From Pterois miles (taxonomy: Eukaryota > Chordata > Actinopteri > Perciformes > Scorpaenidae), in the NCBI GenBank assembly GCA_947000775.1, contig CAMQGK010000144.1, positions 12,663,001-12,727,000 on the forward strand: DNA of 64,000 bases. Reading direction: 5' to 3'. Below the pieces are notes generated by a model that made no database searches, was not told the origin of the DNA, and saw only the letters and a program-made list of their open reading frames with translations. Position numbers and translations under genes: made by a program. Positions 35,354 to 48,116 of the stretch are shown one piece after another; positions within the stretch are counted from its first letter, which is position 1; the number at the start of each line of letters is the position of its first letter.

Positions 35354-36590
35354 TTAAAGTGGACATATCATAAATAACTACATTTTGCAGTGCTTGTCAC
35401 CTACATTTGGGTATTTTGCGTGGCGGCTGCGCTACCTATTGTTTTTCCATGTTAACAGGTTAGAGCGTTCACACCGCCCACGTGAGATGCCGTGTGGCGT
35501 GCGTCTCACACGCGTCTCAGCTGCGTCTTTTAGAGATTAGAGGATGGGGCGGCAGTAGCTCAGTCCGTAAGGACTTGAGTTAGGACGCGGAGGACGCCGG
35601 TTTAAGTCAAGTCCTGACAATGAATTCAAGTCCCCCATGGACCAAGACCAACTGGTTGCTGGAGAGGTGCCAGTTTACCTCTTGGGCACTGCCGAGGTGC
35701 CCCTGAGCAACAAAACCCCCAACTGCTCTGGGCGCTTGTCAGGAGCAGCCCCCTCACTCTGACATCTCTCCATTGACGCATGTATATGTACTGTGTGAAC
35801 AACAGAGTGTAAAACTGAATTTCCCCACTGTGGGACTAATAAAGGAATATCTTCTTCTTCTTAGAGGTCTTGCCTATTTTTGACGTAAGCCGCGGGTGTT
35901 TCACAGCAGCAACAGACAGTGAAAGTGACCGTTTGACTGTATATTGACATCATATCAGCCACATAACTACGCTGTTGATGTCTATATCTGTAGGAAATGT
36001 CACGGACATGAAAACAAATCGAGATGTGTTTTTAAATCAGCACTTCCTGCTTTCATTTCAAAATAAAACCCCTCCAATGTTTTTTTTTTCTGTGGGCGGA
36101 ACTCCTTCATTTGTTAACACAAGGCTTTTATTCTGAAATATGTGCAGGACAGTGTTGTAGGACATGCAGGGACTTGCAGGGCTCCATGAATGAATACAGT
36201 ATGTGATTTTAATTGTGGATTATTACTATTATTTATGAATGAACACACGTTTCCTGACCTTTCTCTGTCTAAGTAAATATAAATGACAATTATAATGACA
36301 TGATATGGTCATTATCAGGGTCAATTTCTGTGTAGAAAGAACAGCAGCAGCAGCAGCTGAAGCGCAGCCAGTGTGAACAACAGATGTGTGAATCACGCAG
36401 CCGTGAGGTAACGCAGAAGAGACAGGCGCTAAAACTGAGCGTTTCAGACAGAGGGTAAATACCGATATATTCAGACAGACAGTGTGAGGAAAACAATGTC
36501 TTTTTTTACATTAAAGTATGCAAACATGTTCTAGTAGAAACCCAAAATACAAGTATGAACCTGAAAATGAGCATGACATGTCCCCTTTAA
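35354..36590. mobile_element. TTAA-flanked MITE interrupted by a SINE
   Basis: The left tip TTAAAGTGGACATATCATAA is mirrored by the right tip (complement TTAAAGGGGACATGTCATGC), both flush with TTAA. The inner right sequence aagtatgaacctgaaaatga matches 23425-23455 of the other copy. A tRNA-derived SINE lies inside at 35546-35862. Confidence 0.65.
35546..35862 (+). mobile_element. tRNA-derived SINE with target-site duplication
   Basis: It begins GGGGCGGCAGTAGCTCAGTC and ends with CTT repeats after GGGACTAATAAAGGAATAT. Its B-box region is degraded (ggtttaagtcaagtcctgac). Flanks TTAGAGGAT (left) and TTAGAGGT (right) look like a target-site duplication with one base lost. Confidence 0.85.
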
Positions 36591-36677
36591 TGATCATTCA
36601 TTATCATTTGTATACAGGCAGCAGTGAGATACCAGGGAGGAGGGGTCTACTAGGACTGAAACCAAGGGGCCTGCAGC

Positions 36678-36680
<3 letters not shown>

Positions 36681-36735
<55 letters not shown>
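36681..36735. repeat. (GT)n microsatellite
   Basis: About 27 GT units. Confidence 0.97.
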
Positions 36736-36739
<4 letters not shown>

Positions 36740-38049
36740 GGAGTAGGTTTACAATCAAACAGAGGTGCTGTTTATACGTCAACAAATTAAACTGGTTTGT
36801 TATAGATGCAGATTTCCATTCAGAATCTATGTCACCGTGTCAACTGTGGAGTTGGTGGAACTACAGAAACACTGCAGTGGTGTTACAGAGTGATGCTTCT
36901 GTTACCTCATAAACAATCTTTGGCAGAGTACCCCGATTTTGACACCGACTGAAGAGGAAAAACCTAAAGCAGTAAATCAGTAGCCCATGTTGTTTTCTTC
37001 TGAACAGGAACAGTTCATAGCAATGCCTGTTCAACATCCAGGTGCTTGTGATAATATTTTGACTCTGGGCTAAAATCATGAGTATTTCCTTAATGCTAAA
37101 TTTGAATACACAGTATAATTTGAATTCAAGTTTTTTTTTTCTTGTAAATTTATGACAGAGAAGTTCAGATTTTTTGGTCTCACAAATTTTTAACATAATA
37201 ATCTCAGAGAATATTTGTAAATTTGTGTTTTTTCAAGGCTCTGTGGTGTGATGAGGTTGACAAAAAATGACAAAAACAATTTTTTTCTTTTTTTTTCCTT
37301 CTAAATTTGTCACTTTAATCTCAGAGAATATTCAGGTATTTTTCTCGGAAATTTGTGAGTTCTTTCTCGAAATATTACCCCCCTTTCTCGGCTCCATATT
37401 TTATTTTTATTTATTTTTTTTACAATGGCCCTAATACGCCATTGTAGGTTACTTTACAATACTTGACCTTTTTGAGGTGTTTTGGCAAGATGGGCCCCAA
37501 AGAATAAATTTGTGTGGCAACAATCCTCCATAAGTCCAAGCACCAGTGTTGCAGTATGTTGCATTGTGTGCATTTTTCATTAGTAAAGACAGACCTGCTT
37601 GTCCCCTTAATCAGTGTGTCAGTCATGGGTGCACCTTTATTTGCTGTGTGCTCCTGTTGCTTTGTCTTGAAGGAATCGAGCCAGCAGTACCTCTGGACAG
37701 GATGTGGAAATACACGGCTCAATAACCCGTGACACATTCTTTCAGTTTAATTTCACTTTGTCTGTGTGCCTCACTGTCGCTTTCTATACAAGGAAATGTA
37801 AACGAATTGAACAGGGCAAAGAGGCAGAGGTCGTATTTAAGCCTTATATACGGGAGAATGTAGCTCTGTGGCCATGAACTTGGTAGGATAGTGCATGTAT
37901 TGTTAAATGAGTGGAATCACAAATGAGTGTTAGAATGAATGAATGAACGAACAACAGAGATACTATGGGAGAGCTCAGCAGAATGAGAACATATGCAGAG
38001 AATGAGACTAGAAGTGAGTCAAACTCAATAGAGTATTTAATGCTGGGTA

Positions 38050-38590
38050 ATCGCTATACGATAAGCAGATTTTGGGCCCGAATTCCCCCTCCTGACGATC
38101 TGCAGCAAAGCCACGATTTTTTCATGGTTCTAAAGATTATCTGTACTTGTTGCGTGAGGGGAACCACGAGGACAGCCGATGACGCAGAATGATAGCCAAT
38201 CATGCACCAAGCTGAGCGAAGCAGAAGCACAACCACTGCCGCCGCGGCTTATGCAAAACAAGTAGAGGAATGATGGACCTCAGAAACGGAGGACCAACGT
38301 GTTGATTTGTGATTTATTTATTTAGCATGTCTCCATGACTTCATCCATCCATCCTTTGTGAATTGTCAGTACAAAGTAGTGCAAAAACTAACATCGCTAA
38401 TTCTTCCTGCCCATCGTTCGCCATGTTTCATTACACTAACATCACGTTTGATCATGAGATATTTTATGAGATTTCCATATATTGTTTTCTCTATTGTCGG
38501 GACTCTTATTGTTCATGAATGAATCAGTTGCTCACCACACACTACATGAGCACCACTGTTAAATTTATCGTAACATGTCAACTTTTCAAA
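38050..38590 (+). mobile_element. Transposon relic, copy 1 of a pair with 41850-42430
   Basis: It is collinear with 41850-42430 in gtgaggggaaccacgaggac, tgatagccaatcatgcacca, ggcttatgcaaaac, ggacctcagaaacggaggac, catgtctccatgacttcatc and gctaattcttcctgcccatc. There is no intact ORF. Confidence 0.6.
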
Positions 38591-39362
38591 ACCTGTTAAG
38601 ATTTGAAAAATCTTTTAGTGTGGGCCAGCCTAAAGTGAAACTGTGAGAGGAAAGGCCCAATGAAGATGAAAGAAAAGAAGTCCAGCACAGATGGAGAATA
38701 GAGCGGAGATGGAGAATAACAGTGCATAATAAGGTAGAAACTAGGAGGTTACAGTACAGAGTCGAGCGTCGTGGTCTTGATGGTGGGTGCTGATAAGTTT
38801 TGTGGATGGAATGCTGGAGGACGACCGGGTCGGGTTGGTGCGGCGCTGGAATGCAGACTTTGCATGGATCTTTTTCTGCTCAATGATGTGATTGTCTTTC
38901 ATCAGAGGGCAAGCTGAGGTAGAGAGGTTTGAGGAGGGACTTTGTACAATGTTAATGTTTAGCTCAATATTAACACCTGTTAAGTGCCAAGAGTTGGTGC
39001 AGTTTATTTTTGGCAGCATACTCGAGTAATACGTTGTGGTTATTTAGTAAAGACTTTGTCCCTGCAGGCCATGATAGCCTTTCACTAAATATGAACTAAA
39101 GCAAATCAGTAATAGTCTGAACACGGATCCTGCCAGTGTATTGTGTTACATTCAGCTCTACTCTAGGCTACAGTTTTTCCACTTCTCCAATGAGGTAGGC
39201 TATCTCTTTTACAACTCTTAAGAGCTGTTCTGAGTTTATCGCCATGGTGATACATTACCCGGGACATTGTTTACCTTTGCTACCATAGAGATTGCCGACA
39301 TGGCAATTAGCATTCAGGTGCAGGCCTCAGGTGGCTCACCTCATCGCTACGGTAACACCTGG

Positions 39363-39365
<3 letters not shown>

Positions 39366-39403
<38 letters not shown>
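39366..39403. repeat. (AG)n microsatellite
   Basis: About 19 AG units. Confidence 0.97.
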
Positions 39404-39407
<4 letters not shown>

Positions 39408-39959
39408 AGGGAAACTGGATGGACGATCAGAAGGGATGGAGATGAACGTATGCTTGAAATTGATTTGGGCGAATGTCTCACAGGAGTGACACTGAAGCCT
39501 GTATTACCTGTTTACTCTGAGCAGAGTGTTGTAACTATTTTTACCTATAAATAATTTTCCCGATGGTATTATTCATTTTCATTGGTCTGTTGTGATCCCA
39601 CGGTGGTTTCTGATTGATTTTAGAGGTATGAGGCTCTGCTAATGTTTGCCAGTGGACATGAACGAGAGGACAGGGGCGAATCTACAACGCTGGAACTGAA
39701 TTTCATCTTTACTTTCCTAAAACATTATGTTGTATTTTGTTTATCCTGCATGACTAATTTTGTGAGATGTAAACGGATCCATTTTTTTTTTACCATTATG
39801 TTTTGATTTTAAATGCTCTTATACCAAATGGGGAGAGGCAGCATTTGTTGCATACAAAATTAATACTAAAATTAAATGGAAAAGAAGAAAATAGGATTTC
39901 TATTTCTATTTCTATGTATAAAGCTATGTGTAAAAGAACTGATACCTTAGTAGCAAGAT

Positions 39960-40210
39960 GACTAACGGCAGCCCGTCATCCCGGGAATGAAAGAAAAATT
40001 TCCTGATGATGCTACATTGTGAATAACAAATCTGTGTTGAAATCGGCAGGAAGAGAGCTAGTTAATGTTAGCTGTTAGCTGTTAGCAGCCAGCGGAGCAG
40101 CAAAGTCTTGTAACGGAGCTAACAGCTATTGTATGGATGTTGCATTGAGTTACATTACGATGTTTTGATGCTTTATGATGCTTTCAAGCTCTATTTCGTA
40201 AAGTGGAGTA
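39960..40210 (+). repeat. Interspersed repeat shared with 3780-4010
   Basis: It shares tgatgctacattgtgaataa, gttagctgttagcagcc-type runs and tgatgctttcaagctctatt with the csnk2a2 intron copy. Confidence 0.5.
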
Positions 40211-40612
40211 TTAAGCAAAGGTAAATTATAACATCATCCTGATGTATACAAGTGTTATGAAGTAGTATTAGTTTGGAAAGTCCTCCCTTGTTTCATTTGT
40301 TCCTTCCCCATCAACTCTTTCTTTATCCTGTTTTGTGTCTGTCCATCTTGTCAACTTCTATCCTGCAGTTTAGACTTTTTAAATTTTATTTTTATTTTCA
40401 GTTTTGCAGCATGTGCACTGTAGTAGACCACTGGGCCATTTTGGTGTGAAAAGACGGCTGAATTTAGAAGAAACCAAAAATTAACTGAATATGGCTGTAG
40501 AGTGATATTAAACCATGAATACATTCAACTGGATTGAAAAACTAAAAAAATATATCATTCTGGATTTATGATAACAAATACTATAAATTGTATTTACGGT
40601 AGATGCATAACC

Positions 40613-40724
40613 AAAGGGTGGGGCACCATGGGGTGTGACACCAAGAGGCGTGACACCAAGAGGCGTGACACCAAAGAGGCGTGACGCCAAAGAGGCGTGA
40701 TGCCAAGAGGCGTGATGCCAAGGG
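40613..40724 (+). repeat. 15-16 bp minisatellite (aggcgtgacaccaaag unit)
   Basis: Five clear units and two degenerate flanking ones vary at the gacacc/gacgcc/gatgcc position. The minus strand is open in several frames because the unit lacks stops; these are not genes. Confidence 0.9.
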
Positions 40725-40984
40725 ATGGTATGTCACGAGATCGGATGAGAACGTGTTGGAACTGCTGTGGACGGCAGCAAAACATATTTCAGTAGCAAAA
40801 CAGATTTTAGACACCTAAAAAAAATCAGTATCAGTTTAGACTAAAGGCAAGGTCAAGTGGTGAAAGTATTCTGCACATAGAGTACACTGTAACTGATTTT
40901 GATTTTTTTTTAAGTGTTAGGCCGCTCACTCAGTGTCATAATATATTACATATTAGATTTTACTCATGGACACAGTTGCAGACT

Positions 40985-41525
40985 GGGGCTGTGCTATTGA
41001 TCAAATTTCAATAGCAATTTTGGCTTCCAGTGATCCAGTGATCATGAAAACAGGATAATTGACATAAAAAGTTTATCGTGCCTCCTTCCGTTTCAAAATG
41101 ACGCTCTTGGTTTGTTTAGTATTGTAAATCCTGCGCGGCACCCCTGACCTGGACCTCGCCGCTTAGTGCTCACTGTGCTCTCTCTCTGCTGGGATGGATG
41201 GTGGTCCCTGTAACCCACTCGACCAGTCTTGAAACACCTACCCCGTCTCATTTACCATGCTTTGTGGGTGTGACTTTTTTTTAGCTGTTTCACCACTATT
41301 CATCTCTATATGACTAATGTGTTTATGATTAAATTGTTTCCAAGAGCACAGAGTTGTCCATAAATCTAGCTCTCTCTTCATTTTGCTCTGTGCACCAGAT
41401 TGATGCATGTAACTTTAAAATGTAGGCTACAAAATGTTTATATAAATACATGATGCTTCCAAAGTCAATGAGTAATTGTGTTAAATAATTATGATTAGGA
41501 TTTTTGCCATAGTCAATCAGCCCTA
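40985..41525. mobile_element. Non-autonomous hAT element with 9-bp flanking duplication
   Basis: The 541-bp element runs from GGGGCTGTGCTATTGAT to ATAGTCAATCAGCCCTA (inverse-related ends). It is flanked on both sides by TTGCAGACT, within which an 8-bp hAT target duplication is contained. No transposase is encoded. Confidence 0.8.
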
Positions 41526-41849
41526 TTGCAGACTGATTATTTTGTTTTAAAGAAAACTTTCACCATTGGCAACACCTCAGTTGGCCTGGATGAATTTTCT
41601 TTTTAAACTTCATTACAATAAATAAGTTTATCATGTCGTGTTGTTGCCGGTGAGCTCTGCATTTCTGCATCATTTCATGTTGTATGCTGCCTGGCTGGTT
41701 TGTAGACGTTGGTCGTAGCAGCACAGCGTCACACTGGGAGAATTTGATTATTTTCCCAGATGTTACAGTGGTGTGAGGTATTATAAGAGTGTTTTACATC
41801 CCCAATAGGCTTGGGAGTCCATCCCGGCCGTACGACCTTAAATTGTAAA

Positions 41850-42430
41850 TATTAAACATTTTCCATATTTACGATTGGATATTGTGTTGTGTGTGGGGAA
41901 CCCCGAGAACAGCCCATGACGTAGTCATGTGGAAAGAATGATAACCAATTAGGAACCAAGCTGACTGCACAAGGAAGGACAGCATCTACAGTCATAGCAG
42001 CCACGGCTAACACATGCACTAATGCAAAACGCAAAGTATAAAGTATTAGTAAGATGGGCCTCAGAAATGGAGGATCAGGTTGTTGATTTGTGGCAACAAC
42101 AAGGTGTTTATTTAATGTGTCTCCATGACTTCATCCATCCATCCTTTAGTGCAAAAGCTAACATTGCTAATTCTTCCTGCCCAGCGTCCGCCATGTTTGT
42201 TTCCAATAAATTCACATTTGATTGAGATTTTAAGAGATTACCAGTTTCTCCTGTTGTTCATGACTGTTAGTGTGTGGTGTGCTATTTTGGGCAAAGTACT
42301 CACCTATAGGAACAAAACTGTTAAATTTGACATACCATATCATTATGTGGCATGTGTTGAAGTGTTATTTGTATTGATTACCAAAGACGTCATCACGGTT
42401 CTCTCATGACTGTCAACTTTTGTCTGGGAC
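41850..42430 (+). pseudogene. Transposon relic with SANT/MADF-like N-terminal peptide, copy 2
   Basis: This is the second copy of the 38050-38590 repeat. The frame around 42048-42110 encodes VRWASEMEDQVVDLWQQ. The pattern W-x-x-EMED-x-V-x-LWQQ followed by a short L-hD resembles the first helices of MADF/Myb-SANT DNA-binding domains carried by some DNA transposons. The frame soon breaks, so this is a relic. The domain assignment is by eye. Confidence 0.45.
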
Positions 42431-42799
42431 ACCCCAATATCACAGAGTTCATGTATTTGTGTATCATTTACTGGCCACTGTACATAAAGGGGACATGAAC
42501 AAGCTGTTGAGCAGACCTACGTAGATGAAATAGTTTTGTCTGTGTTGGATCCTTACTGGTGTACAAGGAGTTCAGTAAGGTTGATTAAGTATTAATTCCT
42601 CCATTACACTGAGACTTGATTGATGTGTTTAAAAATCAAATTATGCCATTTATTATTAAAACTATAACATTTTATATATACAGAACATAGCAGCATGGTG
42701 AGGATGGTCGAAGTGTTTATACAGCTCACTAGTTACTGTCTGTATGGTAACACGACACCTTCTGCACAAACAGGCTGGCTACACAGAGCCTCTGATTAT

Positions 42800-42800
<1 letters not shown>

Positions 42801-42841
<41 letters not shown>
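42801..42841. repeat. (CA)n microsatellite
   Basis: About 20 CA units. A second short one follows at 42955-42978. Confidence 0.97.
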
Positions 42842-42842
<1 letters not shown>

Positions 42843-43282
42843 GGGTACCTAGAGCGAGTAAGGATGGAATCCTGAGTCCTGGTCATTCAGGTCTGACTGG
42901 TTCTTTTACTTAGAGGGAGTCGAGTGATCTTGTTAGCCACACACGCACACGCAGCACACACACACACACACACACACATCCTCACCCTCACCCTGTAGTA
43001 ACTTGTGCACACCTAATAATAAGTTTGCCCTGGAAATAATCCTGCATAAATGTATCAAGCGTTACTGAAAAGGAGAACATTACTGCGTCTTTCTCCATCC
43101 TGCTTCATGCTGCTGTCTTCACTTTCAACAGCCTCTACCGCCATCAGAAAAATACAAAACTAACTGCTAGATGAAAAAAAATGACCGGCCAGACAGATTT
43201 TTACCAGTCAAAGATGATAAATTGCTTCCACAATTTGCAATTATTATGATTCAGCATTTCATCTTGGTGTCACATGTGGTAA

Positions 43283-43605
43283 TCTATCCATTCATCCATC
43301 TGCAGCTGCTTATCCTGTTAGGGGTCGCGGGGGGTCTGGAGCCGATCCCAGCTCTCAGTGAGCGAAGGCGAGGTACACCCTGGACAGGTCACCAGTCCAT
43401 CAGAGTGCTGACACATAGAGACAGACAACCATTCACGCTCACATTCACACCTATGGGTAATTTAGAGTCATCAATTAACCTGCATGTCGATGGACTGTGG
43501 GAGGAAGCTGGAGAAAACCCACACTAATACAAGGAGAACATGAAGGAGCCTGAGCCAGATTCGAACCTGCGACCCTCTTGCTAACCACTGCACCACCATG
43601 CAGCC
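43283..43605 (-). mobile_element. V-SINE-like tRNA-derived element
   Basis: Read on the minus strand it has GGTTAGCA (A-box side), GGTTCGAATCT (B-box), a gttctccttgt...gtgggttttctcc...ccacagtccatcgacatgca central domain, ttgatgactctaaattaccc, gtcacctgtccagggtgtac and the tail ggataagcagctgcagatgg. This is the order of teleost V-SINE-like elements. Confidence 0.8.
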
Positions 43606-44791
43606 GAGGAATGAACAATAGCATGTGAAAAAAAATCAGTAATGTAATAAGTTAGGTAGAAATATTTTGTAGTAGCATGATCAGTCTTCACACAGTTCGT
43701 TGACAAAGCTATTTTCCTTCTTCTTGTCGAGTGCGATGAAGTCTGTGACGCTCAAAACAATTTATCCACCCTTTCACAGCAGCAACAGTGATGGAGGAGG
43801 CTACGGCAGACAGATAGGGTCGGTGGAGAGACAAACAGGGACAGACAGACAAAAAATGACGGTCCATCGATGGGGTGACCCACTGGGGTTCGTCATGTGC
43901 CAGATGGGCCGTAGTGACAGCAAACCAGCAGCTTTCTCCAGTGGAGGAAATTTAACCCCATAGTCTTACTCGCCAAAGACAAAATTTCCTCACATTTGGC
44001 GACAGGTGATTGTTTGCATCTGCACACGCCCCTCTGAGCGGCCCGTACATTTGGCCATATTTATCCTAATCTAGACGTGTGGTTGTCAGATTTGGGAGCA
44101 GTGAACTATTCCAGCATTAGACGAATGCTGTTGTTTAATGTTATGGCTAATAGGTAAATGCCTGATTGTGTCTGTGGCTGGACCCAGGTGAGGTGTGTTC
44201 TCTGTCAGCAGCGAGAGGGTTCAACTAGGACACAGTCTTGTGATCTTCCTGCTGTCATTGTTCCTTCTGAATAGCAGAGCAAGGCACTGACTAATGATTG
44301 AGTAATAAGAAAACAATGTGATCACATTTTCTAAAGCTCGTGCTACACTAGATTTTTTTCACACCCTGTAATTGATACATGGAACCGCTTAAAGACGTAA
44401 ATCTTGATGTCTGTCACCGCTGTGTTTTAATAACATGTTTCAAAAAGACTGAACACAGACAGGTGTAGAGACTGGTTACAGGTTTTACCCTGGTCCCCTG
44501 ATCATGGCTCAGACCTAGATGAGATGATGAAGTGTTCTTGTCTATTGAGTCATGGTTTTAAGGATTTGATAATGTGTGAAATAGATTTATAAAGGTCAAC
44601 AGACTTTGGTTAGTCACTACTGTTGGATTGGTAAATATACTGTGTTCTCTTACATTTGCTGTAATCTGTGTAACCGATCGATGTGCCACACAAGTGGTCA
44701 GTGTTATCGAACTTTCCACAGTGTTGCTGAACTTCAACCCTGGTCTTTCCACATGCATCCTACCAGGGAACTGCTGTTGACACACCCTCAG

Positions 44792-44896
<105 letters not shown>

Positions 44897-46279
44897 GCCA
44901 CAACGCCCAGTTCTTGGTAGAATGCAATGTGCAGGTATAATTTTACATAAATGCACAACAGTGTTATTTTCAGGATAACATGTTTCACACCCCTGTCCTC
45001 TCCTTACACATTTCATCCCATGTTGAGTCAGTCAGTCATGACATATGTGCGTTACAGTATGTGGATCCATCTGTCAAATACCTTTGACACTCCCACAACA
45101 AAAGAAAAATACTCACATTTTATTGTAGATGTTTTTGGCATACACTGTGCACGGACCAGCCTAACATGAAACAAGAGCAGCAAATAAGAAACTTGAAACA
45201 AGTGAAACTAAAGCCAGGGTCGACCTCCTGATTGCATATGTTTGGAATACCTGACCCACGAGTCATGAGAGGACATGGTCAGAGTGAATGACTATGAAAT
45301 ATTTGGTGTGTGAGACCAAACGTTGAGCTCTGGGTGTTGCCAGTGTGGTTCTTACAAAACTGTTGTATCAGTGAAGGTGTGATAAACCACCTCATGCTCC
45401 ACAGGTCGACTGAATGACTGGCTGACCCTTCTCATCTGCTATGTAACTGGAGACCAGAGGTTATGAAAGCTTTTTCTAGCACTAAGGTCACATGTAGAGC
45501 TGCTGCCTTTGATGCTCTGCTGTATCTTTGCTGCCATTTATTTATGAAAATCCAGGAGGGATCCTCAACTATATGGTGTGTATTATTGATATGCAAAAGG
45601 TAGCAAAGAGTCAAACTTGTGATTAACCAGAAATTCAGGTTTTGGCACACAGTTGGCAAGATTTTCAGGGGGAAGTAGACGGGTAATATTGCCCTCAGGA
45701 GGGAACTGAACAGAATCAGTAGCAATATGAGATGCTGAGATGAGATTATCACAAGTATCACTTGACTATTTGACCTTAGGGAAATAAAACCCAGAATGAA
45801 ACGGTAACTTCGGTATGTTTCACCCTGGACAATGTTTTGTCTTGTATTTGTTGTTCTGATACCATTTTTAAAATTCCTGACATTGATTCTGATACCTGAA
45901 CTTGTGGTATCAGCCAATACTGAGTACTGATCAGATACCAGCTATTATTATTAAACAACTGTTTACTACTGATCATGTGTGGATGTGATATGTTTGCCAT
46001 CCTTGGATTTTCAATTGTGAAATATTGCCAAATGGCTGACATTTTCCCGCTCTGACTCCCGTTACCGTTTCACTCTCCACTAGCACTGCACTGCTGTTGT
46101 AAAACAGTAGCTGCCAGTGGCAGTTGTGATACATCCAGGCCAACAACACAGTGAAGACTACTGTTCAAGGTTAAAAAATTATGGTAACGGATTGGAGTAG
46201 ACACTGGCATACTCGCCAATACCCCAAATCAAATTTTGGGCAGTATCGGACACATTTTTGATACTGGTCTCGGTATCAT

Positions 46280-46640
46280 GCATTTTCCTACAAATGTCCA
46301 GCAACATGTGACGAGATCCATTTCTGCTCCAGTCAAGAACTACTTAGTTAGGTTTAGGAAAAGATCATGGTTTGGGTTAAAATAACTCCTTAAGGACCGT
46401 AACATAAGCTAACACCAGTCTTCTGAGCAGATTTCTCGTCTTTTTTTGACTCACCCATCCATCCCGACCTCCTCCCTACGGGACGTTCACTGGTCTCTTT
46501 ATTTCCCAATTTACAATTACGTCGATTACATACAAATTGATTTTGACCATCACAATAAAATGGGAAATTTGTGTCTGTGTTCACAAATCAATACATTAAA
46601 TTTCGTGACTATTTCACAAACTGCTGTGTGTCTGGGCTGA
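46280..46640 (+). repeat. Second copy of the 19430-19900 repeat
   Basis: It shares aaatgtccagcaacatgtga, tttaggaaaagatcatggtt, gacccatccatcc-type and catccatcccgacctcctcc blocks, plus acattaaatttcgtgactat. Confidence 0.6.
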
Positions 46641-48116
46641 AATATCTTTTGACCTTTTGACCTTAGGGAAATAAAGACCAGAGTTATTTTTCATCCTGGA
46701 ACTTTGCAGCCTAACCCTATTTTCCCTTTTCTTTTTTGTTTGTAACTGACTAACAGCAACAACGGTTTCTGAAATTGGTCCAGTATTGAGGGAGCGCACT
46801 GCAGACAGCAGCTGCTCTCCGCCTGAAATATGGTGCTATTGAGTCAAGCTGGCACCGTCCTTTATGTCCATTAAAAATGCTTGTTTTTGCAATGAGAGGC
46901 TCTGATTGTTATTATAAGTGACTGACGTTATGGAAAGAGTCTCGCTCTAAGAGAAGACTCTTAGTGTTATCTGAAAGATTTTCAATGTCATGGGTGAATA
47001 TTTAGATGATTTCAACAATGTGGATGAGGTCTTTTGAATTTGATGGCCACCCGACTTCTCCTTGAGTGGTACCTGGACATAAAAGACCCGGTCAAGCGAA
47101 AGTTAAGATTAAAATTTATTTCTCTGTAGGGTCCTTTCCATTATGTTGTCAGACACTTATAATAACAATCTGAGCCTGTCAGTGGCAAAAACAAGTACTT
47201 TTAGTGGATGTAACATCACATTGATGCAGCTCGCTTGCCTTCTTAACAGCCGCCGGTTACAGTTTTCTTCCTCAATACTGGACCAGTTTAAAAAATTGTT
47301 GTCCCCATTAGTCACTTACTGGAGACACAAAAACATGGGAAAATAGGGTCCAGGTTGAAAGATACCAAAGTTACTCTTTAGGCAACTGCCTGGCTTCAGA
47401 GTGCCGCCTGTGTGCCACTGTCATCATTCTTTGATCACAAAATCTCGACTTCACAAACCAACCATGACGAAGTGTGCTTACATAGTGGCTGCCCAGAGGG
47501 CAACACCAACTCAACCTTTACCCTACAAATAACTCCTCCACCTTTAGTCCCAGCACTCTCCCTATCACCAGTCATAAAACGCACAGTAATAAAATGCAAT
47601 GATAGAAACCCACACTCTCTCTGAAGAGATAGAGATGAAACGATCTTTAAATTGTTTTTATTTCACCACGAAGCACAAAATACCATTATCAGTAAAAGAC
47701 AAGGAAAGGAAGTGAATACAAATATGCTTCATGCACACAGTGAAACTGGACAGACAGCTAAATCTACATTATATTTCATATTGTTCAGGAAAGAGATTGA
47801 TTTATGTACGCTGTCAGTAGAGATTATCAGCGTGTCATGTTTTCGGTGAGATAAATGCTAGTTGTGTTCTGGGTAATATTATACAGTTGCTTTATTTTAG
47901 ATTGCTTTGCCACGACGATGGTCAAATATTAATATTTGCGGTTGAAAAAAGTTCATTGGTGTTTTTATTTTGTTGTTTGGTTTAATTTTTAAGCCTTGAG
48001 GGACAAGGGAAGGATATGGATGATGCACAAGCTTAGAAATAAAAACGCAGATTCATTTTAACAGCACTCATTAACGTAACTTGTGATTTTCAGATTGTAG
48101 CAGGCTCAGGTTTGGA

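Noticed and set aside
40508..40814. Open frames reading GVTPLGVTP-like repeats
   Set aside because: They are translations of a minisatellite and not a repeat protein.
45432..45917. 161-codon minus-strand open frame
   Set aside because: It has an AT-rich hydrophobic composition, no recognisable domain, no splice support, and partly overlaps repeat sequence.
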